In this document: one piece after another, positions 55,853 through 64,000 of the stretch | How positions within the stretch are numbered: position 1 is the stretch's first letter | Layout of the letters: the number at the start of each line of letters is the position of its first letter | From: Rhodococcus oryzae | GTDB lineage: Bacteria > Actinomycetota > Actinomycetes > Mycobacteriales > Mycobacteriaceae | Length of the DNA: 64,000 nucleotides | Direction: 5' to 3' | NCBI RefSeq assembly: GCF_005049235.1 | Contig: NZ_SUMD01000011.1 | Span: 1-64,000 of the forward strand | The notes under the pieces: model-generated | What the model was told of the DNA's origin: nothing | Databases searched by the model: none | Seen by the model: the letters and a program-made list of their open reading frames with translations, nothing else | Position numbers and translations under genes: made by a program

Positions 55853-56917
55853 ATGCGAGTCAGACGTCTCAGGGGTGGGAGGGCCGTCTCGAGGCTCAAA
55901 CGCGCAATGCTGGTGTCATTGGCGATCGTGCTACCGCTCGGGGTGTCGGTAGCAGGTCCCGTTGGCACCGCCTCGGCAGCGTTCAACCCGAGTGGTTTCG
56001 ACTTCTGGGTCGATTCCGACATGGGCCCGATCAAGTCGCGCGTCTTCCGCGCAGCGGACGGCAACACCGGCCGGGTGGTTTATGCGCTCGACGGCATGCG
56101 GGCGCGGGACGACCTGAACGGTTGGGAGATCGAGACCGACGTCGCACGCGCGCTGACCAGATGGAACATCAACGTCGTGATGCCGGTCGGCGGTCAGTCG
56201 AGCTTCTACGCGGACTGGAACGCGCCGAGCACCTTCGGACCGGATACCGGTTCGGGTGAGGGATCGACGGGCTCGGCGGGTTCGTCGGCCGTGGGGTCGT
56301 CCGCCGCCCCGACCGATGTGGCGGGAAAGCGGAACACCTACAAGTGGGAGACGTTCCTCACCAGGCAACTCCCGTCCGCGCTGCGCTCGGAGCTCGGCTT
56401 CAGCTCCCACCGCAACGGCGTGTTCGGCCTGTCGATGGGTGGCAGCGCCGCGCTGACCCTGGCCGCGTACTACCCGCAGCAGTTCAGCTTCGCGGGCTCG
56501 TACTCCGGCTTCCTCAACATGTCGGCACCCGGAATGCGTGAGGCACTCCGCGTGGCGATGATCTCGGCAGGCGGCTTCAACATCGACGCACTGGCACCGC
56601 CGTGGGGTCCGCAGTGGCTGCGGATGGACCCCTTCGTGTTCGCACAAAGCCTGAAGGACCACAACACCCGCCTGTGGGTCTCCTCCGGCAGCGCGCTCCC
56701 CGGTAACGGAGACGTCAACGACGCACTCGGAATCGTGCAGGCCGTTCCGTTGGAGGCATTGGCACTGGCCAACACCCGTGCGTTCGAGGTCCGGATGGCC
56801 ACCATCGGCGCAGGCAACGTCCACTACGACTACCCCGCCACGGGAGTCCACAACTGGAAGAACTGGGAGGACCAGGTCAACCGCATGATTCCCGACCTGT
56901 CGGCCAACATCGGTTGA
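55853..56917 (+). CDS. Antigen 85-type mycolyltransferase/esterase, secreted
   Basis: 354 residues. A signal peptide (hydrophobic 18-36, likely cleavage near GTASA-AFNPSG) leads to an alpha/beta-hydrolase of the esterase D/Ag85 family. Nucleophile Ser194 in GLSMGG; early block YALDGMRARDDLNGWEI and VVMPVGGQSSFYADW are diagnostic of corynebacterial and mycobacterial mycolyltransferases, which load mycolate on trehalose and arabinogalactan. The catalytic histidine segment reads GVHNWKNWE instead of the usual HSWxYW. A Ser/Gly-rich insert (about 132-152) interrupts the domain. ATG 55853 is preceded by GAAAGG; ATG 55790 is an alternative that gives a poor signal peptide. Confidence 0.92.
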   Translation: MRVRRLRGGRAVSRLKRAMLVSLAIVLPLGVSVAGPVGTASAAFNPSGFDFWVDSDMGPIKSRVFRAADGNTGRVVYALDGMRARDDLNGWEIETDVARALTRWNINVVMPVGGQSSFYADWNAPSTFGPDTGSGEGSTGSAGSSAVGSSAAPTDVAGKRNTYKWETFLTRQLPSALRSELGFSSHRNGVFGLSMGGSAALTLAAYYPQQFSFAGSYSGFLNMSAPGMREALRVAMISAGGFNIDALAPPWGPQWLRMDPFVFAQSLKDHNTRLWVSSGSALPGNGDVNDALGIVQAVPLEALALANTRAFEVRMATIGAGNVHYDYPATGVHNWKNWEDQVNRMIPDLSANIG

Positions 56918-56943
56918 TTCGTCCATAGGGTTCATCTCGCGGA

Positions 56944-56976
56944 TCCGCGCCCCAGGCACCTCGCCCGGGGCGCGGA
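56944..56976 (+). terminator. Hairpin after the mycolyltransferase gene
   Basis: Ten-base stem TCCGCGCCCC (56944-56953) / GGGGCGCGGA (56967-56976) with a 13-base loop, 27 bases after the stop and followed by CCCGTTTCC. It separates the gene from the iron-regulated promoter downstream. Confidence 0.65.
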
Positions 56977-56998
56977 CCCGTTTCCGGGGCCAGGATAG

Positions 56999-57017
56999 TT
57001 AGGTTAGGCTCCCCTGT
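56999..57017 (+). promoter_or_regulatory. IdeR/DtxR-type iron box over a leaderless promoter
   Basis: TTAGGTTAGGCTCCCCTGT matches the 19-bp IdeR consensus (TTAGGTTAGGCTAACCTAA) at 15 positions; the left half is perfect. The -10-like TAGGCT (57005-57010) lies inside it, and the ATG begins right after the box, so transcription probably starts at the A of ATG. Confidence 0.8.
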
Positions 57018-58022
57018 ATGCGTTCACTCTTTCGTCTCGGCATCGCCGCCCTCGCCGCCACCACCCTGGTCGGCTGCGCTTCCGACACCGCGAACTCCGG
57101 TTCCACAGCTGGAGGCGACGGCACCTACCCGGTCAGCATCGACAACACCTTCGGCACCACCACCCTCGACGCGAGGCCGGACCGACTCGTCACCATGGGC
57201 TGGAACGCCCAGGATGTGCTCTACGCGCTCGGCCTCACGCCCGTCGGCCAGCCGAAGTACGTGTACGGAGCCAACCCGAACGGCGTGATGCCCTGGGCCG
57301 AGAAATACTACGACGCTGACAAGACCACGCTGTTCGACGATCCGCAGGCAGGCGAGCCGTCCATCGAGACACTGGCCGCGCTGGCCCCTGACGCGATCCT
57401 GGCGCCGTACGAGGGATTCGACCAGGCCTACTATGACAAGCTCAGCCGGCTCGCGCCCACCGTCGCCTATCCGGGCAAGGCCTGGCAGACGACCTGGCAG
57501 GACCAGACCAGCATCATCGGCGAGGCGGTCGGCAAGCCAGACGAGGCGAAGGGCCTGATCGACGGACTGGGGAAGACCCTGGCCGACACCGGATCCCAGC
57601 ACCCCGAGTTCGCGGGAAAGACTCTCGCGGTGGTGAACTTCGACACCGGCGCGGGTGAGGCCAACGTGTACCTGCCGACGGATCCGCGGGTCCAGGTCCT
57701 CACCGAGCTCGGATTCGTCAATGCCCCCGGCGTGGAGAAGCTCGCCGCGGCCAACGAGAGCGGCAAGTTCTACCAGGACATCTCGTTGGAGAACGTGCGC
57801 GACATCGACGCGGACGTCATCGTGGCCTTCACCGACGGCGCGACAGATCCGCTCGGCAACCCCGCCATCGCCTCGCTCGGGGCGGTTCAGCGCGGCTCGG
57901 CCGTCCTCCTCAGCGACCAGCAGGTCATCGCAGGACTCAGCAACGTCAACGTGCTCAGCATCCCGTGGGTGCTCGACAAGATCGTCCCGCAGTTGTCGGA
58001 GGCGGCGAAGCGCGCCGGCTGA
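57018..58022 (+). CDS. Iron-siderophore ABC transporter substrate-binding lipoprotein
   Basis: 334 residues. Lipoprotein signal ends LVGC with acceptor Cys20; the mature part is a FepB/FhuD-like periplasmic binding protein with DARPDRLVTMGWNAQDVLYALG, LAALAPDAILAPYEGFDQ and DIDADVIVAF. It binds a ferric siderophore outside the membrane and passes it to an ABC permease that is not in this window. The IdeR box over its promoter predicts repression by iron. No ribosome-binding site precedes the ATG, consistent with a leaderless message. Confidence 0.92.
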   Translation: MRSLFRLGIAALAATTLVGCASDTANSGSTAGGDGTYPVSIDNTFGTTTLDARPDRLVTMGWNAQDVLYALGLTPVGQPKYVYGANPNGVMPWAEKYYDADKTTLFDDPQAGEPSIETLAALAPDAILAPYEGFDQAYYDKLSRLAPTVAYPGKAWQTTWQDQTSIIGEAVGKPDEAKGLIDGLGKTLADTGSQHPEFAGKTLAVVNFDTGAGEANVYLPTDPRVQVLTELGFVNAPGVEKLAAANESGKFYQDISLENVRDIDADVIVAFTDGATDPLGNPAIASLGAVQRGSAVLLSDQQVIAGLSNVNVLSIPWVLDKIVPQLSEAAKRAG

Positions 58023-58033
58023 GGCACCGCTAC

Positions 58034-58969
58034 CTACATGCGGCCGCCGACACCACCAGTGGGGGCTATCTGCGCGATGGCGGCGAGATCGTCGGGAGTC
58101 AGGCCCAGTTCGGCCGCGGTCACGTTCTGCTCGACGCGCTGCGGGTTGCGAGATCCCGGGATCGGGACGATGTAGTCCTTGCGGGTCAGCAGCCACGCCA
58201 GTGAAAGCTGCGCGAGCGTGGCGCCCCTGCCTGCGGCGAGTGCGGTCAACTCATCGACGATGGCGACATTGGCGTGGAAGTTCTCCGGCGCCCACCAGGG
58301 GATGTACTGGCGGAAGTCGTTGGCGTCGTAACTCTCACGGGAGGCTACCGCGCCACTGAGGAAGCCCCGAGCCAGCGGTGAATATGCGACGAATCCGATA
58401 CCGAGCTCCTCGAGGACAGGAAACAGGGGTTCGACGTCGCGCGCGAAGATCGAGCACTCGGTCTGCAGCACCGAGATCGGGTGTACCGCGTGCGCGGCGC
58501 GGATGGTGGACTCGTCCGCCTCGGACAGCCCCAGATATTTGACCTTGCCTGCCTCGACGAACTCTTGCATCGTGCCGATCACGTCTTCGATCGGGATGTT
58601 CGGGTCGGGGCGATGCTGGTACAGCAGGTCGATCGTGTCGACGCAGAGGTTACGCAGGCTGGCCTCGACCACCTCGCGGATATGCTCCGGACGCGAGTCG
58701 AGACCGAAGGAGTGGGTGAAGCCGAACTTCGTCGCGATGACCACGTCGTCGCGGATCGGCGCCAGCGCCCGTCCGAGCAGTTTCTCGCCTTCGCCCCATC
58801 CGTACATCTCGGCGGTGTCGAACATCGTCACGCCGAGCTCATGAGCCATTCGGATCGCCGCGATCGACTCGGCGTCGTCGGTGGGGCCATAACCCGTGGC
58901 GGTGCCCATCGCCCCGTAGCCGACCGCGGCAGCGGCCAGGCCCTGTCCGCCGAGAGTGCGAGTGTCCAT
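58034..58969 (-). CDS. Aldo/keto reductase
   Basis: 311 residues, NADPH-dependent TIM-barrel oxidoreductase. Catalytic tetrad is readable: Asp and Tyr in DTAEMYGWGEGEKLLG, Lys in VIATKFGF, His in LLYQHRPDP. The C-terminal VPIPGSRNPQRVEQN binds the cofactor phosphate. ATG 58969 follows GAAGGG. It is divergent from a TetR gene over a 77-base gap with a perfect inverted repeat, so it is probably the TetR target. It is convergent with the iron lipoprotein gene, 11 bases apart. Substrate unknown. Confidence 0.93.
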   Translation of the reverse strand: MDTRTLGGQGLAAAAVGYGAMGTATGYGPTDDAESIAAIRMAHELGVTMFDTAEMYGWGEGEKLLGRALAPIRDDVVIATKFGFTHSFGLDSRPEHIREVVEASLRNLCVDTIDLLYQHRPDPNIPIEDVIGTMQEFVEAGKVKYLGLSEADESTIRAAHAVHPISVLQTECSIFARDVEPLFPVLEELGIGFVAYSPLARGFLSGAVASRESYDANDFRQYIPWWAPENFHANVAIVDELTALAAGRGATLAQLSLAWLLTRKDYIVPIPGSRNPQRVEQNVTAAELGLTPDDLAAIAQIAPTGGVGGRM

Positions 58970-59007
58970 GAGAAGCCCTTCCACCAGGTGTCATGATCCG
59001 TCAACTA

Positions 59008-59022
59008 TGTCAGTCTCTGACA
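59008..59022. promoter_or_regulatory. Candidate TetR operator
   Basis: TGTCAG-TCT-CTGACA, a perfect six-base inverted repeat with a three-base spacer, near the middle of the divergent aldo/keto reductase - TetR gap. The right half, CTGACA, could also serve as a -35 element for the TetR gene. Confidence 0.55.
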
Positions 59023-59046
59023 CTTTCGACACTGTACGCTTCCATC

Positions 59047-59646
59047 GTGGAAACCTCATCGAATCCAGGCCTACGCGACATCACGCGCAAGGCCGTGCGC
59101 ACACGGATCGCCGAGGTTGCGATCGACCTGTTCGCGCAGCAGGGTTTCGATGCGGTCACCGTCGAGCAGATCGCTGCCGAGGTGGGCATTTCGGCCCGCA
59201 GCTTCCACCGCTACTTCCCAGCCAAGGAGGACGCCGTCATCGGCGACCTCGTCCCCTGGGGCGAGTTCGTCCGCGACGCCTTCGCCGCGCGGCCTGCCGA
59301 TGAACCGGTCTGGGATTCTCTGCGTGCGTCCTTCGAAGCCCTACTGGCTCAACCGAATAGGGACGAACAACGAAGTAAGAGGACCATGCGTGTTCTGACG
59401 AGCGCGGCCTCCCTACGCGCTCGCAACCTCGAAAAGCACCTGCTGTGGGCAAGCCTGCTCACCCCGCTCGTGCAGGAGCGACTGGCCGGCGATCTCGCGG
59501 TACTGCGAGCACAGACACTGGTGCAGGCGTCGCTGGCCTGCTTCGACGTTGCGCTGACCACCTGGGCTGAGCCTGACGAGACCATGGACGCCGTGGAACT
59601 CCTCCGTCAATCTTTCGCCACGCTCGCGCCCAGGAATCCAGCCTAG
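59047..59646 (+). CDS. TetR-family transcriptional regulator
   Basis: 199 residues. N-terminal helix-turn-helix about 12-58 (IAEVAIDLFAQQGFDAVTVE, then EVGISARSFHRYFPAKEDAV) is a textbook TetR domain; the ligand-binding helices follow. I use the GTG at 59047; the frame opens earlier at 58993, but that would read through the operator. It likely represses itself and the divergent aldo/keto reductase gene. Confidence 0.9.
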   Translation: METSSNPGLRDITRKAVRTRIAEVAIDLFAQQGFDAVTVEQIAAEVGISARSFHRYFPAKEDAVIGDLVPWGEFVRDAFAARPADEPVWDSLRASFEALLAQPNRDEQRSKRTMRVLTSAASLRARNLEKHLLWASLLTPLVQERLAGDLAVLRAQTLVQASLACFDVALTTWAEPDETMDAVELLRQSFATLAPRNPA

Positions 59647-59713
59647 GGAGCCAACTACAGCGCTCCACCTCCGCTCGGTCGCCGGACCTGGAGGGGCAAT
59701 GACACCATTGCGA

Positions 59714-59729
59714 TCGAACATATGTTCTA
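59714..59729. promoter_or_regulatory. SOS (LexA) box
   Basis: TCGAACATATGTTCTA agrees with the actinobacterial LexA site TCGAAC-N4-GTTCGA at all but one position, and its core GAACATATGTTC is a perfect palindrome. It ends 14 bases before the ATG of the DUF222/HNH gene. Confidence 0.75.
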
Positions 59730-59743
59730 GTAGTCTTTGATGC

Positions 59744-61092
59744 ATGCACCTCGCCGAGCTGCTCGACCGACCCCAGGACGTGGTCGCGTGGCAGATCGGT
59801 GAACGCGAACTCGTGGCCCTGCTGCCGGAGCTGTCGACGCGGATCCGCCAACTCGAGGCGCTGCGGGTGCGACTGGCGCAGGAGGCCGCATTCCGTGGCG
59901 CGGTCACGCTGACCGGCGCCTCCTCCGCCGAGGGCTGGCTGGCCGAGTCGTCGAAACTCACCCCAGGCCATGCCAAACGCGTGATGTCACTGGGCGCCGA
60001 CCTCGACCGCTTCCCCGACGTCAAGGCCTCCTTCGAGAACGGTGACATCGACAGCGAGCAGGCCCGATCGATCATCGGACTGCTCCTCAAGGTCCCCGAC
60101 TACACCTCCGACATCAAGAACTCCGCCAACGGCGGAGACTTCGACGACCCCGCCGCCGAATGCGCCAGCCAATGCACCACGTACCTCCTCACCAACGGCG
60201 CCCGGGAGAACGCCGAGGACACCCGCAGATGGCCTCGATGCTCCAACCCGACGACACGACACCACCCGACGACGAGAACGACAAGCTCAACGAGCTCTTC
60301 GCCTCCCGCACCGCCGGTGGCCGACTGCGCATCAAGGGACACTTCGACAAGGCCACCGGCGAACAACTCATGACCGCCCTGTCAGCACTGTCCAAGCCGC
60401 AGCCCGGACGCAACACCACCAGCGGTCAGCGCGAACCCGACCCCCGGTCCGCACCCCAACGGCGCGCCGACGCGTTCGCCGACATCATCCGCCACCACCT
60501 CGACACCGGCGCCGCCCCCGGCGAAGGCGGCGAAAGACCCCACATGACCGTCTTCGTCGGCCTCGGCGACCTCGCCAACGCCACCCGCGGCGCAGGCGCC
60601 GAGCCCGAGGAGAATCCGACGGCAAGGAGACCCGGGCCGTCCTTCATCCGCCGCGGCCCCGCCTGGATGCCCTGGCTCGGACCGATCGGCCTCCGCCTCG
60701 CCGTCACCCTCTCCTGCGACGCCTCGATTACCCCGATCGTCATGGACGATGACGGCAACCCACTCGACGTAGGCCGCACCACCCGGACCATCCCCCGCCG
60801 ACTCCGACGCGCCCTCGACGCCCGCGACTGCGGATGCGCCTTCCCCGGATGCGGGCGCCCCGCCGCCTGGACCGACGGCCACCATATCCACCACTGGTCG
60901 GACGGCGGCGAAACCAAACTCACGAACCTGGTACTGCTCTGCAGGTTCCACCACACCCTCATCCACAAAGGCGACTGGCAGGTCCACATCGGCGACGACC
61001 AGCACCCGTGGTTCATCCCGCCAGCCTGGATCGACCACGAACGAAAACCCATCCCAGCCCACAACCGCAGTCAGCTACTACTCGCCGGCTGA
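59744..61092 (+). pseudogene. DUF222/HNH endonuclease-like gene (13E12-type), broken by a single-base frameshift
   Basis: The N-terminal part (59744 to about 60223) is DUF222: MHLAELLDRPQDVVAWQIGE, PGHAKRVMSLGADLDRF and FENGDIDSEQARSII. At 60221-60226 (ACCCGC) the reading frame must move back by one to continue with QMASMLQPDDTT and on to the C-terminal HNH domain (CAFPGCGRPAAW, DGHHIHHWSDGG, LCRFHHTLIHKGDW), which ends at 61092. Adding one C to the CCC run restores one frame of about 449 codons. Family members are SOS-regulated in mycobacteria (13E12 repeats, recalled) and an SOS box precedes this gene. It could be a true pseudogene, a sequencing error in the C run, or a frameshifted product; the zinc/HNH residues themselves are intact. 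Confidence 0.82.
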
Positions 61093-61167
61093 CCCAGCAA
61101 CTCCCGGCGTTTATCGCCAACATCGCACCCGCATCGGCGTAGCGTCCACACTGTCCCGGGTGTTGCA

Positions 61168-61185
61168 CGACGCAATGGGGCGTCG
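61168..61185. promoter_or_regulatory. Inverted repeat upstream of the sugar transporter
   Basis: CGACGC-AATGGG-GCGTCG, a six-base inverted repeat with six-base spacer, 26 bases before the transporter ATG. A possible operator, or a weak hairpin in the leader. Confidence 0.35.
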
Positions 61186-61211
61186 ACCGCGGGACGCGCT
61201 AGGGGTCAGAG

Positions 61212-62657
61212 ATGGCACAGAGCGACACCGCCTTCGGCGGCACCGGGTCGGGCGCGGCGAAGGCGGACGTCGCCCACGCCGTGATGTTCGCGGGGGCGGC
61301 CGCACTCGGCGGCTTCCTCTTCGGCTACGACACCGCGGTCATCAACGGCGCGGTGGGCGCCATCCGTGACAAGTACGACATCGGCGCCGCCGGAACGGGA
61401 CTCACCGTCTCCCTCACACTGCTCGGGGCCGCGCTCGGCGCATGGATCGCCGGCGAGTTCGCCGACCGCCTCGGACGCATCCGGGTGATGCAGGTGGCCG
61501 CGGTGCTGTTCATCGTCGGCGCCCTCGGGTCGGCCTTCCCGTTCAGCGTCTACGACCTCACCGCCTGGCGCGTACTCGGCGGCGTGGCGGTCGGCTTCGC
61601 ATCCGTGATCGCGCCCGCCTACATCGCCGAGATCTCCCCCGCCGCCATCCGGGGCCGCCTCGGATCCATGTACCAGCTCGCCATCGTCCTCGGCATCGCC
61701 ATCTCCCAGCTCGTCAACTACGCACTGTCCGAGTCTGCGGGCGGGGCAAGGGGCAAGCTGGCGGGAATCGAGGCCTGGCAGTGGATGCTCGCGCTCGAGG
61801 CGGTTCCGGCCGTGCTCTACCTGATCATGACCTTCACCATCCCCGAGTCCCCGCGGTTCCTGGTCGCGCGCTCGCGCGACGAAGATGCCCGCAAGATCAT
61901 CTCCAGGCTGGAGGGCGGCGACCACGAGGCGGTCACCGTCCGGATGAACGAGATCCGCGCTTCGCTGAGCGAGCACCGGACCAAGACCACTGTCCGCGAA
62001 CTGTTCTCGAAGCGGCTCGGGGTCGCGCCCCTGGTCTGGGTCGGAATCGCACTCGCCGCGCTCCAGCAGTTCGTCGGGATCAACGTGATCTTCTACTACT
62101 CCAGCACCCTGTGGCAGGCGGTCGGATACGGTGAGGACAGGTCCCTGTTCATCAGCGTCGTCAGTGCATTGGTCAACATTCTCGGCACCTTCGTCGCGAT
62201 CGCGGTCATCGACCGGATCGGCCGCAAACCGCTCCTGCTGATCGGCTCGGTGGGGATGGCCATCTCGCTGGCCATCACGGCGGTGTGCTTCAACACCGCC
62301 ACCATCACCACCGACGCGGACGGCGACTCGGTTGCGACCCTCAGCGACACCAACGGCATGATCGCGCTCCTGGCGGCCAACGCGTTCGTGTTCTTCTTCG
62401 CCCTCTCCTGGGGCCCCGTGGTCTGGGTCCTGATCAGCGAACTCTTCCCGAACCGGGTCCGAGCCGCCGCGGTCGGCGTCGCCACGGCCGCCAACTGGGT
62501 CGCGAACTTCCTGGTCTCCTCGACCTTCCCGACGCTCGCGGACTGGAACCTCTCGCTCACATACGGCGGGTACGCCGCGATGTCCGCGATCTCGTTCTTC
62601 GTCGTTCTGCGCTTCGTCAAGGAGACCCGCGGACGCACCCTGGAGGCGGCCGGCTGA
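61212..62657 (+). CDS. Sugar porter family MFS transporter
   Basis: 481 residues, twelve membrane helices. Sugar-porter signatures: GFLFGYDTAVINGAVGAI in helix 1, loop 2-3 RLGRIRV, PAYIAEISPAAIRGRL after helix 4, PESPRFLVARSR before the central loop, LQQFVGINVIFYYSS in helix 7, DRIGRKPLL, and the C-terminal PETRGR-like KETRGRTLE. It is closest to proton-coupled hexose/pentose symporters such as XylE or GlcP. ATG 61212. No sugar-catabolic gene adjoins it. Confidence 0.93.
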   Translation: MAQSDTAFGGTGSGAAKADVAHAVMFAGAAALGGFLFGYDTAVINGAVGAIRDKYDIGAAGTGLTVSLTLLGAALGAWIAGEFADRLGRIRVMQVAAVLFIVGALGSAFPFSVYDLTAWRVLGGVAVGFASVIAPAYIAEISPAAIRGRLGSMYQLAIVLGIAISQLVNYALSESAGGARGKLAGIEAWQWMLALEAVPAVLYLIMTFTIPESPRFLVARSRDEDARKIISRLEGGDHEAVTVRMNEIRASLSEHRTKTTVRELFSKRLGVAPLVWVGIALAALQQFVGINVIFYYSSTLWQAVGYGEDRSLFISVVSALVNILGTFVAIAVIDRIGRKPLLLIGSVGMAISLAITAVCFNTATITTDADGDSVATLSDTNGMIALLAANAFVFFFALSWGPVVWVLISELFPNRVRAAAVGVATAANWVANFLVSSTFPTLADWNLSLTYGGYAAMSAISFFVVLRFVKETRGRTLEAAG

Positions 62658-62673
62658 TCACCGGCCCCGAACG

Positions 62674-64000
62674 TCAGATCCGGTCGGTGGCCGTCGTGGC
62701 GATGATCCGGAACGCGGCGGGGGCGGCATCGGTGTTGGTCGGGTCGGGACCGGCACCGGGCGTCCCGAGCGAGACCTCCGGGATCTGACGGGGGGCACCG
62801 GACAGCGGCGCCATCTCCCGCCAGATCGGTTGCGCCTCCTGGAGTTCGAGGGCCATCGCGATCAGCCCGGCCTCATCCCATGGCCGCCCACCGAGCTGAA
62901 CACCGAACGGGATGCCCGTCTCGGCCGATCGGCCCGCCGGAATGCAGAGAGCAGGCGCACCACTGTAATTCGCCCACTCGACATCGCCGACCACGTTCTC
63001 CGGACGCTTCACACCGTCCAGCTTCGTACCGGGAAGCAGCACACAGTCGAGCCGGTTGTCCGCGAGCATCCGGTTGTATGCACGCTGATACTCGGCTCGT
63101 GAACGCTGGAAGTCCCAGTACTCGGAGACCGGTGCGGCCAGCATCGCGATCGCGCCGCCCATCATCGCTGCGGACATCGGCTCGTAATCGGCTGCCCGGT
63201 CGGAGAACTGGCGATGGTAGGCACCGGCCTCGATGTAGTCGCCTGGGAGCATTCCCTCCGGCAGCGGCGGCATCTCGACGGCCACGATCTCCCCACCGAG
63301 CTCGCGCACGAGTCCGATGAATCCCTCGAAGACCGCGGCGAGTGCGCCCGGCAATGCCTCGCCGACTCCGTTGGGGAGTCCGAACCGCTTACCCGCCAGA
63401 GGATTCCGTCCGCCGCGGGCAACGAGAGGGTATCCGCCCTCGGGCAGAGCGGGCGCGGTCGCGGTCACCGGGTCCTGCGGGTCGAATCCCGCCATGAAGC
63501 CGAGCAGCAGTGCCGCGTCGGCGATGCTGTGGCCGATCGAACCGACGTGATCGCGACTCCAGATCCCGGGGATGACGCCATAGCTGCTGCACAGACCGTA
63601 GGTGGGCTTGATGGCGCTCACCCCGCACACCGATGCAGGCAGGCGAATCGACCCACCGGTATCCGTACCGGTGGCCAGCGGCGCGAATCGCGCGGCCACA
63701 ACGGCGGCGCTACCACCCGAGGAACCACCGACGGACGCTGTTGTGTCCCAGGGATTTCCGACCTGCGGGGTGCACGATCCGATCGCGAACTCGTGGGTGT
63801 GCGCGTGCCCCATCAGAACCATGCCCGCCTCACTCAGGCGCTGCACCACGGTGGCGTTACCCGCGGCGATGTTGCCCTCGAGCACCCGGCTCGACGCCGT
63901 CAGCGGCAGACCCTCCACCGCGAACAGATCCTTGAGCGCGATGGGCAGGCCGCACACCAGGGGCGCCGCGCCGTGGCGCGCGACCTCGGCGGCGGAGAGA
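62674..64000 (-). CDS. Amidase signature family hydrolase (5' end beyond the window)
   Basis: About 442 residues visible; the frame continues past 64000 with LSAAEVARHGAAPLVCGLP. The Ser-cisSer-Lys triad is present: Lys in PIALKDLF, the serines in GGSSGGSAAVVAA and TGTDTGGSIRLPAS. Such enzymes hydrolyse amides or nitrile-derived amides, or act as GatA; the absence of GatB/C neighbours and the C-terminal sequence favour a stand-alone amidase. Convergent with the sugar transporter, 16 bases apart. Confidence 0.9.
   Translation of the reverse strand, partial: LSAAEVARHGAAPLVCGLPIALKDLFAVEGLPLTASSRVLEGNIAAGNATVVQRLSEAGMVLMGHAHTHEFAIGSCTPQVGNPWDTTASVGGSSGGSAAVVAARFAPLATGTDTGGSIRLPASVCGVSAIKPTYGLCSSYGVIPGIWSRDHVGSIGHSIADAALLLGFMAGFDPQDPVTATAPALPEGGYPLVARGGRNPLAGKRFGLPNGVGEALPGALAAVFEGFIGLVRELGGEIVAVEMPPLPEGMLPGDYIEAGAYHRQFSDRAADYEPMSAAMMGGAIAMLAAPVSEYWDFQRSRAEYQRAYNRMLADNRLDCVLLPGTKLDGVKRPENVVGDVEWANYSGAPALCIPAGRSAETGIPFGVQLGGRPWDEAGLIAMALELQEAQPIWREMAPLSGAPRQIPEVSLGTPGAGPDPTNTDAAPAAFRIIATTATDRI

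Noticed and set aside
60221-60230. Programmed -1 frameshift site in the HNH gene
   Set aside because: There is no slippery heptamer of the X-XXY-YYZ kind and no clear downstream pseudoknot; a missing C in the CCC run is simpler.

Overview
The window looks like chromosome from a high-GC, mycolic-acid-containing actinomycete of the Rhodococcus/Nocardia type. Support: phosphatidylinositol mannoside genes (pimA, patA, pgsA), the arabinofuranosyltransferase aftC, an antigen-85-type mycolyltransferase, a WS/DGAT acyltransferase, an IdeR-type iron box, an actinobacterial SOS box, and gene orders that I recall from Mycobacterium tuberculosis (Rv2609c-Rv2614c, Rv2670c-Rv2674, Rv2676c-Rv2681). The genus is an inference; no rRNA is present.

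Layout. 1-8560 (minus strand): start of pdxS, then a tightly overlapping block thrS - HIT - pgsA - patA - pimA - LemA/Nudix for inositol phospholipid and PIM synthesis, preceded by an FhuF-like iron protein, a PGPGW membrane protein and a uracil-DNA-glycosylase-fold enzyme. 8626-19209 (minus): one 3527-residue bimodular type I polyketide synthase with docking domains at both ends, no loading module and no thioesterase. 19395-20345: six tRNA genes, with a Gly/Val pair present twice. 20469-26109: Tat-exported phosphatase, DUF2784 protein, esterase, GH1 glycosidase, MFS transporter, GNAT. 26106-31311: the conserved zapE / RibD-C / hydrolase-like lipoprotein / aftC / msrB block, with three 26-bp palindromic repeats between aftC and msrB. 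31319-43620: an accessory 12-kb stretch with an ECF41-type sigma factor, serine hydrolase, LysR/MFS pair, DUF1707 protein, SulP transporter, BisC-like molybdoenzyme and a large membrane hydrolase-like protein. 43626-46775: hemE-hemY-hemQ (coproporphyrin-dependent haem synthesis). 46879-55699: small membrane protein, DUF3000, esterase, WS/DGAT, RNase D, then fadA-fadB. 55853-58022: mycolyltransferase and an iron-siderophore binding lipoprotein under an apparent IdeR box. 58034-64000: aldo/keto reductase and divergent TetR, a frameshifted SOS-boxed DUF222/HNH gene, a sugar transporter, and an amidase cut by the window edge.

How the parts work together. Much of the window serves the mycolata envelope: PI and PIM synthesis at the left, arabinan extension by AftC, mycolate transfer on the right. 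A second theme is iron and haem (FhuF-like protein, haem genes, IdeR-controlled lipoprotein). A third is lipid turnover (fadAB, WS/DGAT, esterases). The PKS is the most unusual gene: its architecture demands partner proteins that this window does not encode. No prophage, transposase, CRISPR array or rRNA was seen. All family assignments are by reading motifs, not by database search.
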